Below are positions 26,125 through 34,188 of a stretch of DNA of 64,000 nucleotides, one piece after another (the stretch's first letter is position 1; every line of letters starts with the position of its first letter). The position numbers and the translations under genes were made by a program. A model generated the notes under the pieces. The model made no database searches. It saw only the letters and a program-made list of their open reading frames with translations, and was not told the DNA's origin. Source of the stretch: CANDYO01 sp964627795 (GTDB lineage Bacteria; Pseudomonadota; Alphaproteobacteria; Rickettsiales; CANDYO01); assembly GCA_964627795.1 (NCBI GenBank), contig CAZVLF010000010.1, forward strand, positions 1-64,000, read 5' to 3'.

Positions 26125-27016
26125 TTTCTACCAAGCTTAAAAAGATAATCAAAAAGGTTGCACTTATTGAAAGTCCAATTCCCACTTCTATCAATAATAT
26201 ACTTATTTTTTGGCCAATAATATTAAAATTAAGAAATGCTTTTCCGTTAAATATGCCAATCAAACCAGTGAAAATATAAATTATAATTCCAACTAAAGAT
26301 AATAAGCTTAATTTTGCTAGGTTGTAATAAATTTTACTAAAGATTAAAGAATAAGTTATTAGTGCAGAAGCTAAAATTGCGCCAGCTTGAAAACCGCCCC
26401 CAGGTGATACTTCACCATGGAATAAAATATATAAGCCAAAAAGAACAATAAAGGGAATGATAATCTTTGATATCTTATTAACTATTTCATCTTCATTATA
26501 AGGTTTAAAGTTAAAAGCAATATTTGAATTTAGCATTATGGCTATTCCACCAATGAAAATAACAAGTGTTTCATAAAATGTGTCATATCCACGGTAGCTA
26601 GCCAGAATTGAAGTGACAACTGCTGGTATACCAATTTCTTTTCTACTTTCATTTATATAATAATGATTAAAATTAGGATAACCAAATTCAGGTAAATCAA
26701 TGCTTAAGTATGATAAAAATATAGCCAAAGAAAAAAAGATAATAAAGTAAGGTAAATTGAACTTTTCATCTAATTCCTCATAATTTAAATAAGTTTTTTT
26801 TAATAGATAAATACTTATTATTGTTAAAATTGAGCTTATAGATGCTTCTGTAATGGCGACATCAGGCGCTCCCAATAAAGAATATATTATTACACTGCAT
26901 AAACTAAATAATGAGCATGATAATATGATGCTTAGTAAATTTCTGCATTCTAAAAAATAAAAAAATAAAATAGCTGCAATTATAATAAATGTATAAAATG
27001 AATAAGTTTCTATCAT
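26108..27016 (-). CDS. mnhB: Mrp-type antiporter subunit B fused to the C-terminal MrpA domain
   Basis: This 302-residue membrane protein has two parts. Residues 1-150 resemble the DUF4040 C-terminal domain of MrpA, with LLGAPDVAITEAS. Residues 150-302 match MnhB, with the signature HGEVSPGGGFQAGAI. Together they supply two antiporter modules in one chain. The main ion-translocating subunits A (N-terminal part) and D are not in this window. It overlaps mnhG by four bases and mnhC by 17. Confidence 0.88.
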   Translation of the reverse strand: MIETYSFYTFIIIAAILFFYFLECRNLLSIILSCSLFSLCSVIIYSLLGAPDVAITEASISSILTIISIYLLKKTYLNYEELDEKFNLPYFIIFFSLAIFLSYLSIDLPEFGYPNFNHYYINESRKEIGIPAVVTSILASYRGYDTFYETLVIFIGGIAIMLNSNIAFNFKPYNEDEIVNKISKIIIPFIVLFGLYILFHGEVSPGGGFQAGAILASALITYSLIFSKIYYNLAKLSLLSLVGIIIYIFTGLIGIFNGKAFLNFNIIGQKISILLIEVGIGLSISATFLIIFLSLVENDSKY

Positions 27017-27327
27017 AAATCTTTGTACTCAGGTATTTCTCCTTCTTTTAAAGCTATTCTATTTAATAAATAGCTTGCAACTGGATTAACTATTATCATT
27101 AAAATGATTAGCATTAATATTTTTAATGATAATAGCAAGTGCCAGTGCTTAATTGCTACCCCTGCTAAAATCATCGGGCAACCTAAATTATCTCCTATGC
27201 TTACTGCATGCATTTTAGTAAGAAATGAATTAAACCTTACACATCCGATTACGGATGTGAGAATCAAAAAAGAGCCAAATATTATTATAATATAACTTAA
27301 GAATTCAATCATTTTTTTTAGCTCCAA
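27013..27327 (-). CDS. mnhG: Mrp-type antiporter subunit G
   Basis: This is a 104-residue protein with three hydrophobic segments and the family stretch RFNSFLTKMHAVSIGDNLGC, matching the YxRLHA-x-K-x-x-T/G-x-G-x region of MnhG. It overlaps mnhF by 23 bases and mnhB by four, the usual tight packing of mnh operons. Confidence 0.87.
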   Translation of the reverse strand: MELKKMIEFLSYIIIIFGSFLILTSVIGCVRFNSFLTKMHAVSIGDNLGCPMILAGVAIKHWHLLLSLKILMLIILMIIVNPVASYLLNRIALKEGEIPEYKDL

Positions 27328-27559
27328 TAAACTTAAAGAAAACTAAATTATTAGCTAAACTAAAAAAACATAGGATAAAACTAATATCAATCAAGCTTTC
27401 ATTATTTTTAATTAAGCTATAAATCAAGAGAATTGCTATAAGGTAATTAGTAATAGTGCTAACATACATTAGTTTTTCTTGTATCTTATTTGTTTTTAAA
27501 AAAAGAATTACTATAGCAAATATTGAAACTAATAAGATAATAATTGGGGTTATAATCAT
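27305..27559 (-). CDS. mnhF: Mrp-type antiporter subunit F
   Basis: This is an 84-residue membrane protein with three hydrophobic segments. It is assigned to MnhF by size, topology and its position between mnhE and mnhG. The sequence itself is divergent: the usual MnhF DR-hxA-hD motif is replaced by KLMYVSTITNYLIAI-type sequence. The start follows mnhE by four bases. Confidence 0.75.
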   Translation of the reverse strand: MIITPIIILLVSIFAIVILFLKTNKIQEKLMYVSTITNYLIAILLIYSLIKNNESLIDISFILCFFSLANNLVFFKFIGAKKND

Positions 27560-27563
27560 TTAT

Positions 27564-27995
27564 CTATCCAACTAACTTTTTTTCTAAAAGTCCATTTTTA
27601 AGCTCGTTTAAAGATTGTGTGTTAAGAGCGTGGACTAACAGTTTATTGTCTTTTATATATATAGTCATAGTACCAGGGGTTAGAGTAATAGAATTAGCAT
27701 ATAATACTCTATTTTGCTTAGAACTACATTCAATCCAGCTTATACATGGATTAATAGATGAAGGATTTAACCAGATAAGCTTTGTAGTGGTTAAGCTAGA
27801 AACAAAAATTTCTTTTAAAATTATTAATCCAACTTTTACCCATCTAAATTTAAAGCCAAGCAATAAAAATTGCTTATCAAATAATTTACGATCGATAGCT
27901 ATTGCTGCTAATATACTTATTATTCCTGAAGTTAGAAAGAATAATTCCGTTTGACCAGATAAAATGAACCAAAAAATAGATAGCACTAAAAGCAT
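27564..27995 (-). CDS. mnhE: Mrp-type antiporter subunit E
   Basis: This is the first gene of the operon, a 143-residue membrane protein. Two N-terminal hydrophobic helices are followed by a soluble part with the family motif TLTPGTMTIYIKDNKLLVHAL, close to the TPGT-x-x-D...LxVHxL block of MnhE. It is slightly shorter than typical members at the N-terminus. Confidence 0.87.
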   Translation of the reverse strand: MLLVLSIFWFILSGQTELFFLTSGIISILAAIAIDRKLFDKQFLLLGFKFRWVKVGLIILKEIFVSSLTTTKLIWLNPSSINPCISWIECSSKQNRVLYANSITLTPGTMTIYIKDNKLLVHALNTQSLNELKNGLLEKKLVG

Positions 27996-28096
27996 AAAAT
28001 CACTATAATAGAAAAGTATTTAAACTATAGCACAAAAACCAAAAATTGGTCAAATCTTTAACAGAGTGAATTTCTTAATTTAACAAAAGGCATAAT

Positions 28097-28958
28097 ATGA
28101 AATACAGAGATATTTTAATAGGTCTTCTGGTAGCAATAGCCTGGGGAAGTAATTTTTCTGCTGTAAAGATATCTCTCCTGGAGTTGCCTGCAATTTTAGC
28201 TTTATCTTTAAGATGCTTTATTACTGCTTTACTTACTCTTCCTTTTTTAACCAAGCCTAGCATTGGTTTTTTGAAAATTTACGGTGCTTCTCTTATATTT
28301 GGAGTTTTTTTATGTTGGTTTGATGTATTGTGGTATGAGGTTAGGAGTAAATACTTCTTTTGCCATCTTATTGATGCAACTTAATATACCAATGACTATT
28401 TTATTAGCAAAGTTCTTATTTAATGAGCAAATTAGTGAGAAATCTCTCATTGGTGTAATTTTGGCTTTCACAGGTATGATGATTGTGGTGGGAGATCCTT
28501 ATTCTAAAGGAGAATTTTGGGCAGTTATATTGCTTCTCTTATCAGCGTTTTTTTGTGCTATTTTTAATATTCAAAATCGAATCTTTAAAAGGATACCACC
28601 TCTATCCTTATTATGCTGGACTAGTTTGATTTCCACTCCGCACTTATTTCTTTTATCTTATTTTTTAGAAGGGAATACTTACCATTATTTAGCCGATCTA
28701 ACTTTTAAAGGGGTTTTTGCTGTATTATATGGTTCTATAATTGCTGGTATTATAGGGAATGCTTTGTGGATCTACTTACTTCAATCTTATCCAGTAAATT
28801 TAGTTGTTCCATTTAATCTTTTAGTTCCTGTATTTGGTATCTCTATTTCTATACTAATTTTAAAAGAATATCCTTCACTAGCAATTATAATTGGAGGATT
28901 AATCACTCTTGGTGGTGTTGCAATAACTCAATTGAGAAATAAAAATGAGATTGGTTGA
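28097..28958 (+). pseudogene. EamA/DMT transporter broken by a frameshift in a T7 tract
   Basis: This is a drug/metabolite-type transporter split into two frames. The first part (28097 to about 28310) begins MKYRDILIGLLVAIAWGSNF and reads normally to YGASLIFGVF. The second frame continues from the same point as YVGLMYCGMRLGVNTSFAILL through to 28958. Deleting one T from the seven-T run at about 28305-28311 would give a continuous EamA protein of about 286 residues with ten membrane segments and two EamA repeats. Otherwise both halves are intact, so the lesion is recent, a slippage or a sequencing error. The next gene overlaps its end by 14 bases. Confidence 0.8.
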
Positions 28959-29802
28959 TGCATTATTAGCTCTTTTTATTGCTTTTGCTTGGGGAAGCTA
29001 TTTTATTATTAACAAATTGGCGTTCTCTCATACCCAGCCAATTATTTTTGCTTCATTAAGATTTGGTTTAGTATTTATTATAACTTTTCCATTCTTGATA
29101 GGAAAAGAAATACCTTGGAAAAAAATATATAATTTAAGCTTTATTTTAGTGCTTAACCTAATTTTAATTAATTATGCTGTTTTTTTTAGTAATAATTTGA
29201 TTCCTATTATTGTAACAAATGAGCTGGTGGTGCCAATAACCTTATTTATATCTGCGTTTTTTCTTAAAGAGAAAATTGATCGATACCAAATCATTGGAGC
29301 TTCGATTGCTTTAATAGGTGTCGCTATAGCGGTATCTTTAAATTATAAATCAATAGATTTCAAAATTTTATTTATAACATTTATAGCAAGTGGCCTTTTT
29401 GCTTTATATAATTTTGAGATTAAAAAGAATATTAATATAAATCCTTTGTGCTTTTTATCTGCTTTAAGCTTATTTTCATCATTACAATTTCTTATTTTTT
29501 CAATGGTACTAGAAAATGATTTTAGTTTTAAAAAAATCAATGGAGAATTTTATTTATATTTATTATATATAGTTTTTGTTTGCACCATTATGAGCTATGT
29601 TGGTTGGCTTTATTTATTAAAAAGATATAAGCTAAATAAAGTTATACCTTTTGTGTTATTATCTCCTATTTTCGGTTGCTTAAGCTCGAGTATAATTTTT
29701 CAGGAAAAAATCAGTTTAAATCTTATTATTGGTGGGTTTATGGTTGTTTGTGGCATTTATTTAATTGAGTCAAGGGGCAAGCATGCTGAGAAAAAATTAT
29801 AG
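28945..29802 (+). CDS. EamA-family transporter (drug/metabolite superfamily)
   Basis: This is a 285-residue inner-membrane permease with about ten hydrophobic helices in two EamA repeats. The first repeat begins LLALFIAFAWGSYFIINKLAF, and FFLKEKIDRYQIIGASIALIGV ends it. In the second repeat SPIFGCLSSSIIFQEKI is typical. Substrate is unknown; in Rickettsiales related carriers import host metabolites such as S-adenosylmethionine, but I cannot assign that here. It overlaps the broken paralogue upstream and the amidase downstream. Confidence 0.88.
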   Translation: MRLVDALLALFIAFAWGSYFIINKLAFSHTQPIIFASLRFGLVFIITFPFLIGKEIPWKKIYNLSFILVLNLILINYAVFFSNNLIPIIVTNELVVPITLFISAFFLKEKIDRYQIIGASIALIGVAIAVSLNYKSIDFKILFITFIASGLFALYNFEIKKNININPLCFLSALSLFSSLQFLIFSMVLENDFSFKKINGEFYLYLLYIVFVCTIMSYVGWLYLLKRYKLNKVIPFVLLSPIFGCLSSSIIFQEKISLNLIIGGFMVVCGIYLIESRGKHAEKKL

Positions 29803-30469
29803 TTTTATTTCTCCTAATTTTGGTTTAAGACCAGAAAATATGTTTATTGACACTATAGTTATTCACTATACTGATATGGAAGATGATATTAGTGCTTTAA
29901 CTAGGTTATGTGATAAAGAAGCAGAAGTAAGCTCACATTATTTAATTAACAAGAAGGGTGAAATATTTTCTTTAGTTCCAGATAACTTAAAAGCTTGGCA
30001 TGCCGGTCCTAGTTGTTGGAGAGGACGTGAAAAAGTAAATGATTTTTCTATTGGCATTGAATTAGATAATAATAGTAATGAGGAATTCTCAATACCGCTA
30101 ATGAAATCTTTAATAAAATTATGTCATGAAATAATGGAAAATCATCCTATAGAACAAAAAAATATTGTTGGACATTCTGATATCATACCTTCTAGAAAAT
30201 TTGATCCGGGAAGGTTGTTTAATTGGAAATGGCTGGCAAAAGAGGGAATCGGTGTTTTTCCGGAAGTGTTAAATTTAGAAGAGATTCCATCTATTAAACA
30301 AATTCAAAAAATGCTTCAACATTATGGGTATAAAATTGAAGTGACGGGGATTAAAGATCAGCTTACAAAAGATGTTATGAGAGCATTTAATGAGCATTTT
30401 AACCCTTTATGCTTAGAGGATTGGAATGAAAAGTCACAAGCTATTTTGACTGCCCTTTTAAAAGTTTAG
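29783..30469 (+). CDS. AmpD/AmiD-type N-acetylmuramoyl-L-alanine amidase
   Basis: This 228-residue zinc amidase cleaves the muramyl-peptide bond in peptidoglycan fragments. Zinc ligands are visible in TIVIHYT, AWHAG and GHSDIIPSRKFDPG, all in the right order for Amidase_2. The C-terminal part (about 165-225, IQKMLQHYGYK, VMRAFNEHF) looks like a peptidoglycan-binding domain as in AmiD/AmpDh2. The start at 29783 (MLRKNYSF) is preferred because AAGGGG lies before it. There is no signal peptide, so it is probably cytoplasmic recycling. It overlaps the transporter by 20 bases. Confidence 0.88.
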   Translation: MLRKNYSFISPNFGLRPENMFIDTIVIHYTDMEDDISALTRLCDKEAEVSSHYLINKKGEIFSLVPDNLKAWHAGPSCWRGREKVNDFSIGIELDNNSNEEFSIPLMKSLIKLCHEIMENHPIEQKNIVGHSDIIPSRKFDPGRLFNWKWLAKEGIGVFPEVLNLEEIPSIKQIQKMLQHYGYKIEVTGIKDQLTKDVMRAFNEHFNPLCLEDWNEKSQAILTALLKV

Positions 30470-30620
30470 ATTCTTTCTCTTTTCTAATCTTAGTCTGATA
30501 ATTGCCTGGTTTTTCATTTATTGGAATTTGACTAATCTCTTTTTCAATTTGAGATTCTAACAATGTTGCTTTCTTATCAATTTGTTCAAGGTTTTTTATA
30601 AGTTTTTCAATATTAGCCAT
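30441..30620 (-). CDS. Small charged protein, 59 residues
   Basis: I do not recognise this protein. It starts MANIEKLIKNLEQIDKKATL and is strongly helical, Lys/Glu-rich and coiled-coil-like in its first 30 residues; the C-terminal half is basic. The ribosome site is weak (GAGAT). Its 3' end overlaps the amidase gene tail-to-tail by 29 bases. The coherent amphipathic sequence favours a real gene, but this is uncertain. Confidence 0.5.
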   Translation of the reverse strand: MANIEKLIKNLEQIDKKATLLESQIEKEISQIPINEKPGNYQTKIRKEKESKLLKGQSK

Positions 30621-30734
30621 TTTTATATCTCACACATTTAAAAACTATTATACAATTTTTTAAACTCAGGTAAAATCAATTTTAGGTTGAAAATTTACAG
30701 TATAGAAGCTTTTTTTAAATAAGAGGAAAGATTT

Positions 30735-32558
30735 ATGAGCTTTGAAATGGCAGCAATTGGAGAGATGGGGCATCTCTTAGGGGAATTTGGTGAAGCTTCA
30801 AATTTAGAATTTAAAAAAGGCTCAAAAGGAAATAATATTTGTTTTGTTCATAATAAAGACAAGTTACCTTTAGCAAATGAGATGGAACCTAATACTTTAT
30901 ATGTTTATAAAGAAGGGGATGATATACGTGTATCCGGGCAAAAGAGAGGCTTAACTTCTTATACCAAAAAAGATATTATCTTAAAGTTTGATAGTAGTAA
31001 TATTGAAGAAATAGAGTCAAAAAAAAGGTTAAACAGCTTACTTGAAAATCCATCTTTAATGAAGTCTCCAGAATTAGGGGATATTAAATTATTAATTAAC
31101 AAGAGTAAAGAAGTAGTTTCACGAACTTATAGGCAAGCTGCAATTGATAGTGTAACTAGCATAGGTTCAGCATTAATAAAAGCAAAGGAGAATTTAGAGA
31201 AAATTCCGGTTTTAGGAAGAGTGGGAAAGGAAACAATGGCTGCAGCAGTAACTGTGGTAAATATTTCTATTACAGCAGCTTTTGGAAGCGAAAAAAACAT
31301 CCCTTTTTATAAAGATACATTAGTTAGAAAGGCTGCTTCAAAATTTTCTAATGCTACAGGATTATTGTGGAAAAAAGCCAAGCAAAATATTCCTGTTCTT
31401 GAATATGTTGATCAAGTTATAGAAATAAAAAATAAAGTAACCAACAGTAAATTTGTAGGCCAAGCTCTTTCTGTTGGCTTTGGAGTTGCAGCTGCCTTAG
31501 CTGTTGGAACAGGAGTGGCATTTTCAGCTCCTATTTCTATACCTTTAATTGCGGCTTCTTCGGCAGGTATAGTTGCTACAGGAGCATTAGCAGATCAAAG
31601 AAGGAAAAAAGCAAAAACTGAAAAAGCGCGACTTGAAGACTTGATAGTTGGGATATCTAATAAGCAAGAAGCATTAGAAAAACTAAAACAAAATAATAAA
31701 GATATTACTAAAATTTTGGGTATTAAAGAAGAAAAGCTTAGAGAAATACCTAAACCTGAAACTACGATGCTTAGAGTGGTTGAAACTTACCCGGTAAAAA
31801 AAATAGCTGAATTAGGTGTTTCTAATGCAGCTCTTATTGCGGTAAAATCTATGGAGGCAGCTTCTAATCCAATGGGAGTAGGGTTACAAGCAGGTGCTTT
31901 TGCTATTTCGTCTGCAAGTGGAATTGCTAATATGGTAACTGAAGCTAATGCTAAGCATATTTTGAAAAAACAAATTGAGGCGCTAGAAAAGGTAGCTCCT
32001 GAAGGAGCAATAGAACATAAACATCAACTGGCGCAAAACGCATATAAAACTTTAATTGAGTCAAAAGCTTTAGATTTATTAGCACAGGATAAAGAAATAA
32101 ATAAACCAGGTGTAAGTGAAGAAGCTTTAAAGAAAAAATTTGCTGAATATCAACGGCAAGCAAGGCAAGAAGTAGATACAGATAAATCTTATGCAAAGAG
32201 ATATACTGAATATCAACTAACTCCACCTAGTGAAAGAAGTATGGCAAGTAAAGTTTATCATAAAACAACGGAATTTATGAAACATACTGCAAATTATCTT
32301 TTTAGTGAAAAAGCTAGTTATAGAGAAGCATTACATAATAATCCTGAGGCTCAAGCACTTGTAATAAAAAATAGTGAATTTAAAAGAAACCAAACTTCAC
32401 AAGAAGTACCTAATTATGAAATAGCAAAAGATCCTAAAAATCTTCCACTTAGAATGGTACTTAAGGGTTCTAAAATCAATAATATTCTTTCTGTAGAAGT
32501 TCCTTTTTCTCCTGAGATAATAGCGCAAAAAAATAGAACCTTGGTGAGAGGAGAATAA
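30735..32558 (+). CDS. Unknown 607-residue protein with central hydrophobic region
   Basis: I do not recognise this protein. AAGAGGAAAG precedes the ATG. The first 120 residues look globular (MSFEMAAIGEMGHLLGEFG, then an IEEIES region). A long Lys-rich helical part follows. A Gly/Ala-rich hydrophobic stretch near residues 237-282 (VAAALAVGTGVAFSAP, IAASSAGIVATGALA) could span or insert into a membrane. A second Ala-rich patch lies at about 355-400. The last 150 residues are charged and basic. There is no Sec signal. The pattern (large, helical, internal hydrophobic hairpin, no orthologue I know) is what one might expect of a secreted host-interaction protein, but that is inference. Confidence 0.8.
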   Translation: MSFEMAAIGEMGHLLGEFGEASNLEFKKGSKGNNICFVHNKDKLPLANEMEPNTLYVYKEGDDIRVSGQKRGLTSYTKKDIILKFDSSNIEEIESKKRLNSLLENPSLMKSPELGDIKLLINKSKEVVSRTYRQAAIDSVTSIGSALIKAKENLEKIPVLGRVGKETMAAAVTVVNISITAAFGSEKNIPFYKDTLVRKAASKFSNATGLLWKKAKQNIPVLEYVDQVIEIKNKVTNSKFVGQALSVGFGVAAALAVGTGVAFSAPISIPLIAASSAGIVATGALADQRRKKAKTEKARLEDLIVGISNKQEALEKLKQNNKDITKILGIKEEKLREIPKPETTMLRVVETYPVKKIAELGVSNAALIAVKSMEAASNPMGVGLQAGAFAISSASGIANMVTEANAKHILKKQIEALEKVAPEGAIEHKHQLAQNAYKTLIESKALDLLAQDKEINKPGVSEEALKKKFAEYQRQARQEVDTDKSYAKRYTEYQLTPPSERSMASKVYHKTTEFMKHTANYLFSEKASYREALHNNPEAQALVIKNSEFKRNQTSQEVPNYEIAKDPKNLPLRMVLKGSKINNILSVEVPFSPEIIAQKNRTLVRGE

Positions 32559-32577
32559 AATTTGCTGGTATGAATTT

Positions 32578-33258
32578 ATGAAATCAACATTTAAAAATTT
32601 TTTATTAATTTTTGTAATTATTATCTGCCATGATTTAGCTTATAGTAAGGATTTTCAAAAATCTCTTACTACTGCTGAGAAGAAATCAGGAATAATGCCA
32701 TATAAGCTTTTAGAACTAACAAGATGGGATGAGCGATATGAAATTAATCGCCAAAGAGATTTAGATTATTTGTTAGATAACCTTTCAGGCCCTAGCCTTA
32801 ATGGGTTGACTAACTTTCAAAAGAAACAAGTGACAAGATTAATTAAAAAATCCATATTAAAACAGCTTATTATTGATAGCAAAATATTTAAGGATAATTT
32901 AGTAAAAAAATATTTTGAGTTTTTCACTCCAGATGAGCTGGCAATTTTAACTTCATATTACCGTACTGATTTAATGCAAACCATAATAAAAGCAAATTTT
33001 GAAGGAAAAAAGATTTCTAAAGAAGAGTTAATTGAGCTAATCAAAAGTTCTTCTAATGAAGATAGAAGAGTTATTGATTCATATGAGCAGTCTTATATAT
33101 CAACTAGGTTCGCCAGATTTCAAGAAAAAGTAAATCCAATAATTAATAAAATGATAGTTCAGCGTATGAAAGAGCTTTTTGACTGGGCAATAAAAGAGTT
33201 GCCATCTTTTGTAAATGCAGTTAAATCTGTTAATGATGAAAATCAATTAAAACAGTAA
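32578..33258 (+). CDS. Exported protein, DUF2059-like
   Basis: This is a 226-residue protein with a signal peptide (FKNFLLIFVIIICHDLAYS). The segment YFEFFTPDELAILTSYYRTD resembles the helical core of DUF2059 periplasmic proteins, where an F-x-x-E-L-x-x-hxxFY pattern is conserved, but the downstream SPxG motif is not kept. Function is unknown. It lies 20 bases after the 607-residue gene and three bases before the pseudouridine synthase, in the same operon. Confidence 0.65.
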   Translation: MKSTFKNFLLIFVIIICHDLAYSKDFQKSLTTAEKKSGIMPYKLLELTRWDERYEINRQRDLDYLLDNLSGPSLNGLTNFQKKQVTRLIKKSILKQLIIDSKIFKDNLVKKYFEFFTPDELAILTSYYRTDLMQTIIKANFEGKKISKEELIELIKSSSNEDRRVIDSYEQSYISTRFARFQEKVNPIINKMIVQRMKELFDWAIKELPSFVNAVKSVNDENQLKQ

Positions 33259-33261
33259 TAA

Positions 33262-34188
33262 ATGTCAGAAACCAAATATATTGTTACCAGTACAAATGAA
33301 GCTGGATGTAGGTTAGATAGAGTAGTAAGAAGAAACTATCCTTCTATTTCCCAAGGAGTTATTGAAAAATCTTTACGACTTAAGAAAATCAAGTTGAATG
33401 GAGCTAAAGCTCAATCTAACCAGCGTTTAGAAATTGATGATTTAATAGAAATAGATGGTTCTTTGATAAACGACATATCAAGAAATGTTTCAATCAAAAG
33501 AAATAAGCAATTTTCTCAACAAGAAATTAAATTAATAACTGACAATATAATTTATCGAGACGCTGATTTAATTATTTTAAATAAGCCAGCAGGGCTTGCA
33601 GTTCAAGGGGGAAGCAAGATTAAGCTTTCTGTAGATGATTTAATGCCTCATATGTTAGATACTTTAGAAGTATGGGAAAAACCAATACATAAACTTGTTC
33701 ATAGATTAGATAAAGAAACAAGTGGAGTTTTATTAATAGCATTAAATCCTAAAATTGCCGCAGATTTAGCCTATGGATTTAAAGAAAAAAAGATAAAAAA
33801 GAAATATCTTGCTATACTTGATGGAGTAGTGAAAGTGAATAATGGTTATATCTCATCCATTATTGACCATGAAAATAAAGGAATTAAAGAACCAAATGCT
33901 CATAGCTATTTTAAAGTTTTAGCAAGAAGCAAGAGCAAAACTTTAGTAGAATTCACACCTGTTACAGGTAAAAAACACCAATTAAGGCTACATGCACTAG
34001 AAATAGGTTTTGCTATTGTTGGAGATAATAAATATAATCAAAATTATAAAGATAAAGATAATTTACTTCTTCATGCTGCGGAGATTATTATTCCATATAA
34101 TTCTACAGTATTAAGAGTTAAAGCAGAAATACCCCAATATTTTATTGAGGAAATTAAAAAAAATTTTGGTTCTAGGTATAATTTTTGA
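33262..34188 (+). CDS. rluC: RluA-family 23S rRNA pseudouridine synthase
   Basis: This 308-residue enzyme isomerises specific uridines in large-subunit rRNA. The N-terminal S4 RNA-binding domain (about 12-75, with GCRLDRVVRRNYPSISQ) is followed by the catalytic domain with the HRLDKETSG motif, whose Asp is the nucleophile. The later GKKHQLRLHALEIGFAIVGD block is typical. RluC is more likely than RluD from the overall layout, but the exact target uridines cannot be set by eye. recN starts immediately after its stop. Confidence 0.88.
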   Translation: MSETKYIVTSTNEAGCRLDRVVRRNYPSISQGVIEKSLRLKKIKLNGAKAQSNQRLEIDDLIEIDGSLINDISRNVSIKRNKQFSQQEIKLITDNIIYRDADLIILNKPAGLAVQGGSKIKLSVDDLMPHMLDTLEVWEKPIHKLVHRLDKETSGVLLIALNPKIAADLAYGFKEKKIKKKYLAILDGVVKVNNGYISSIIDHENKGIKEPNAHSYFKVLARSKSKTLVEFTPVTGKKHQLRLHALEIGFAIVGDNKYNQNYKDKDNLLLHAAEIIIPYNSTVLRVKAEIPQYFIEEIKKNFGSRYNF

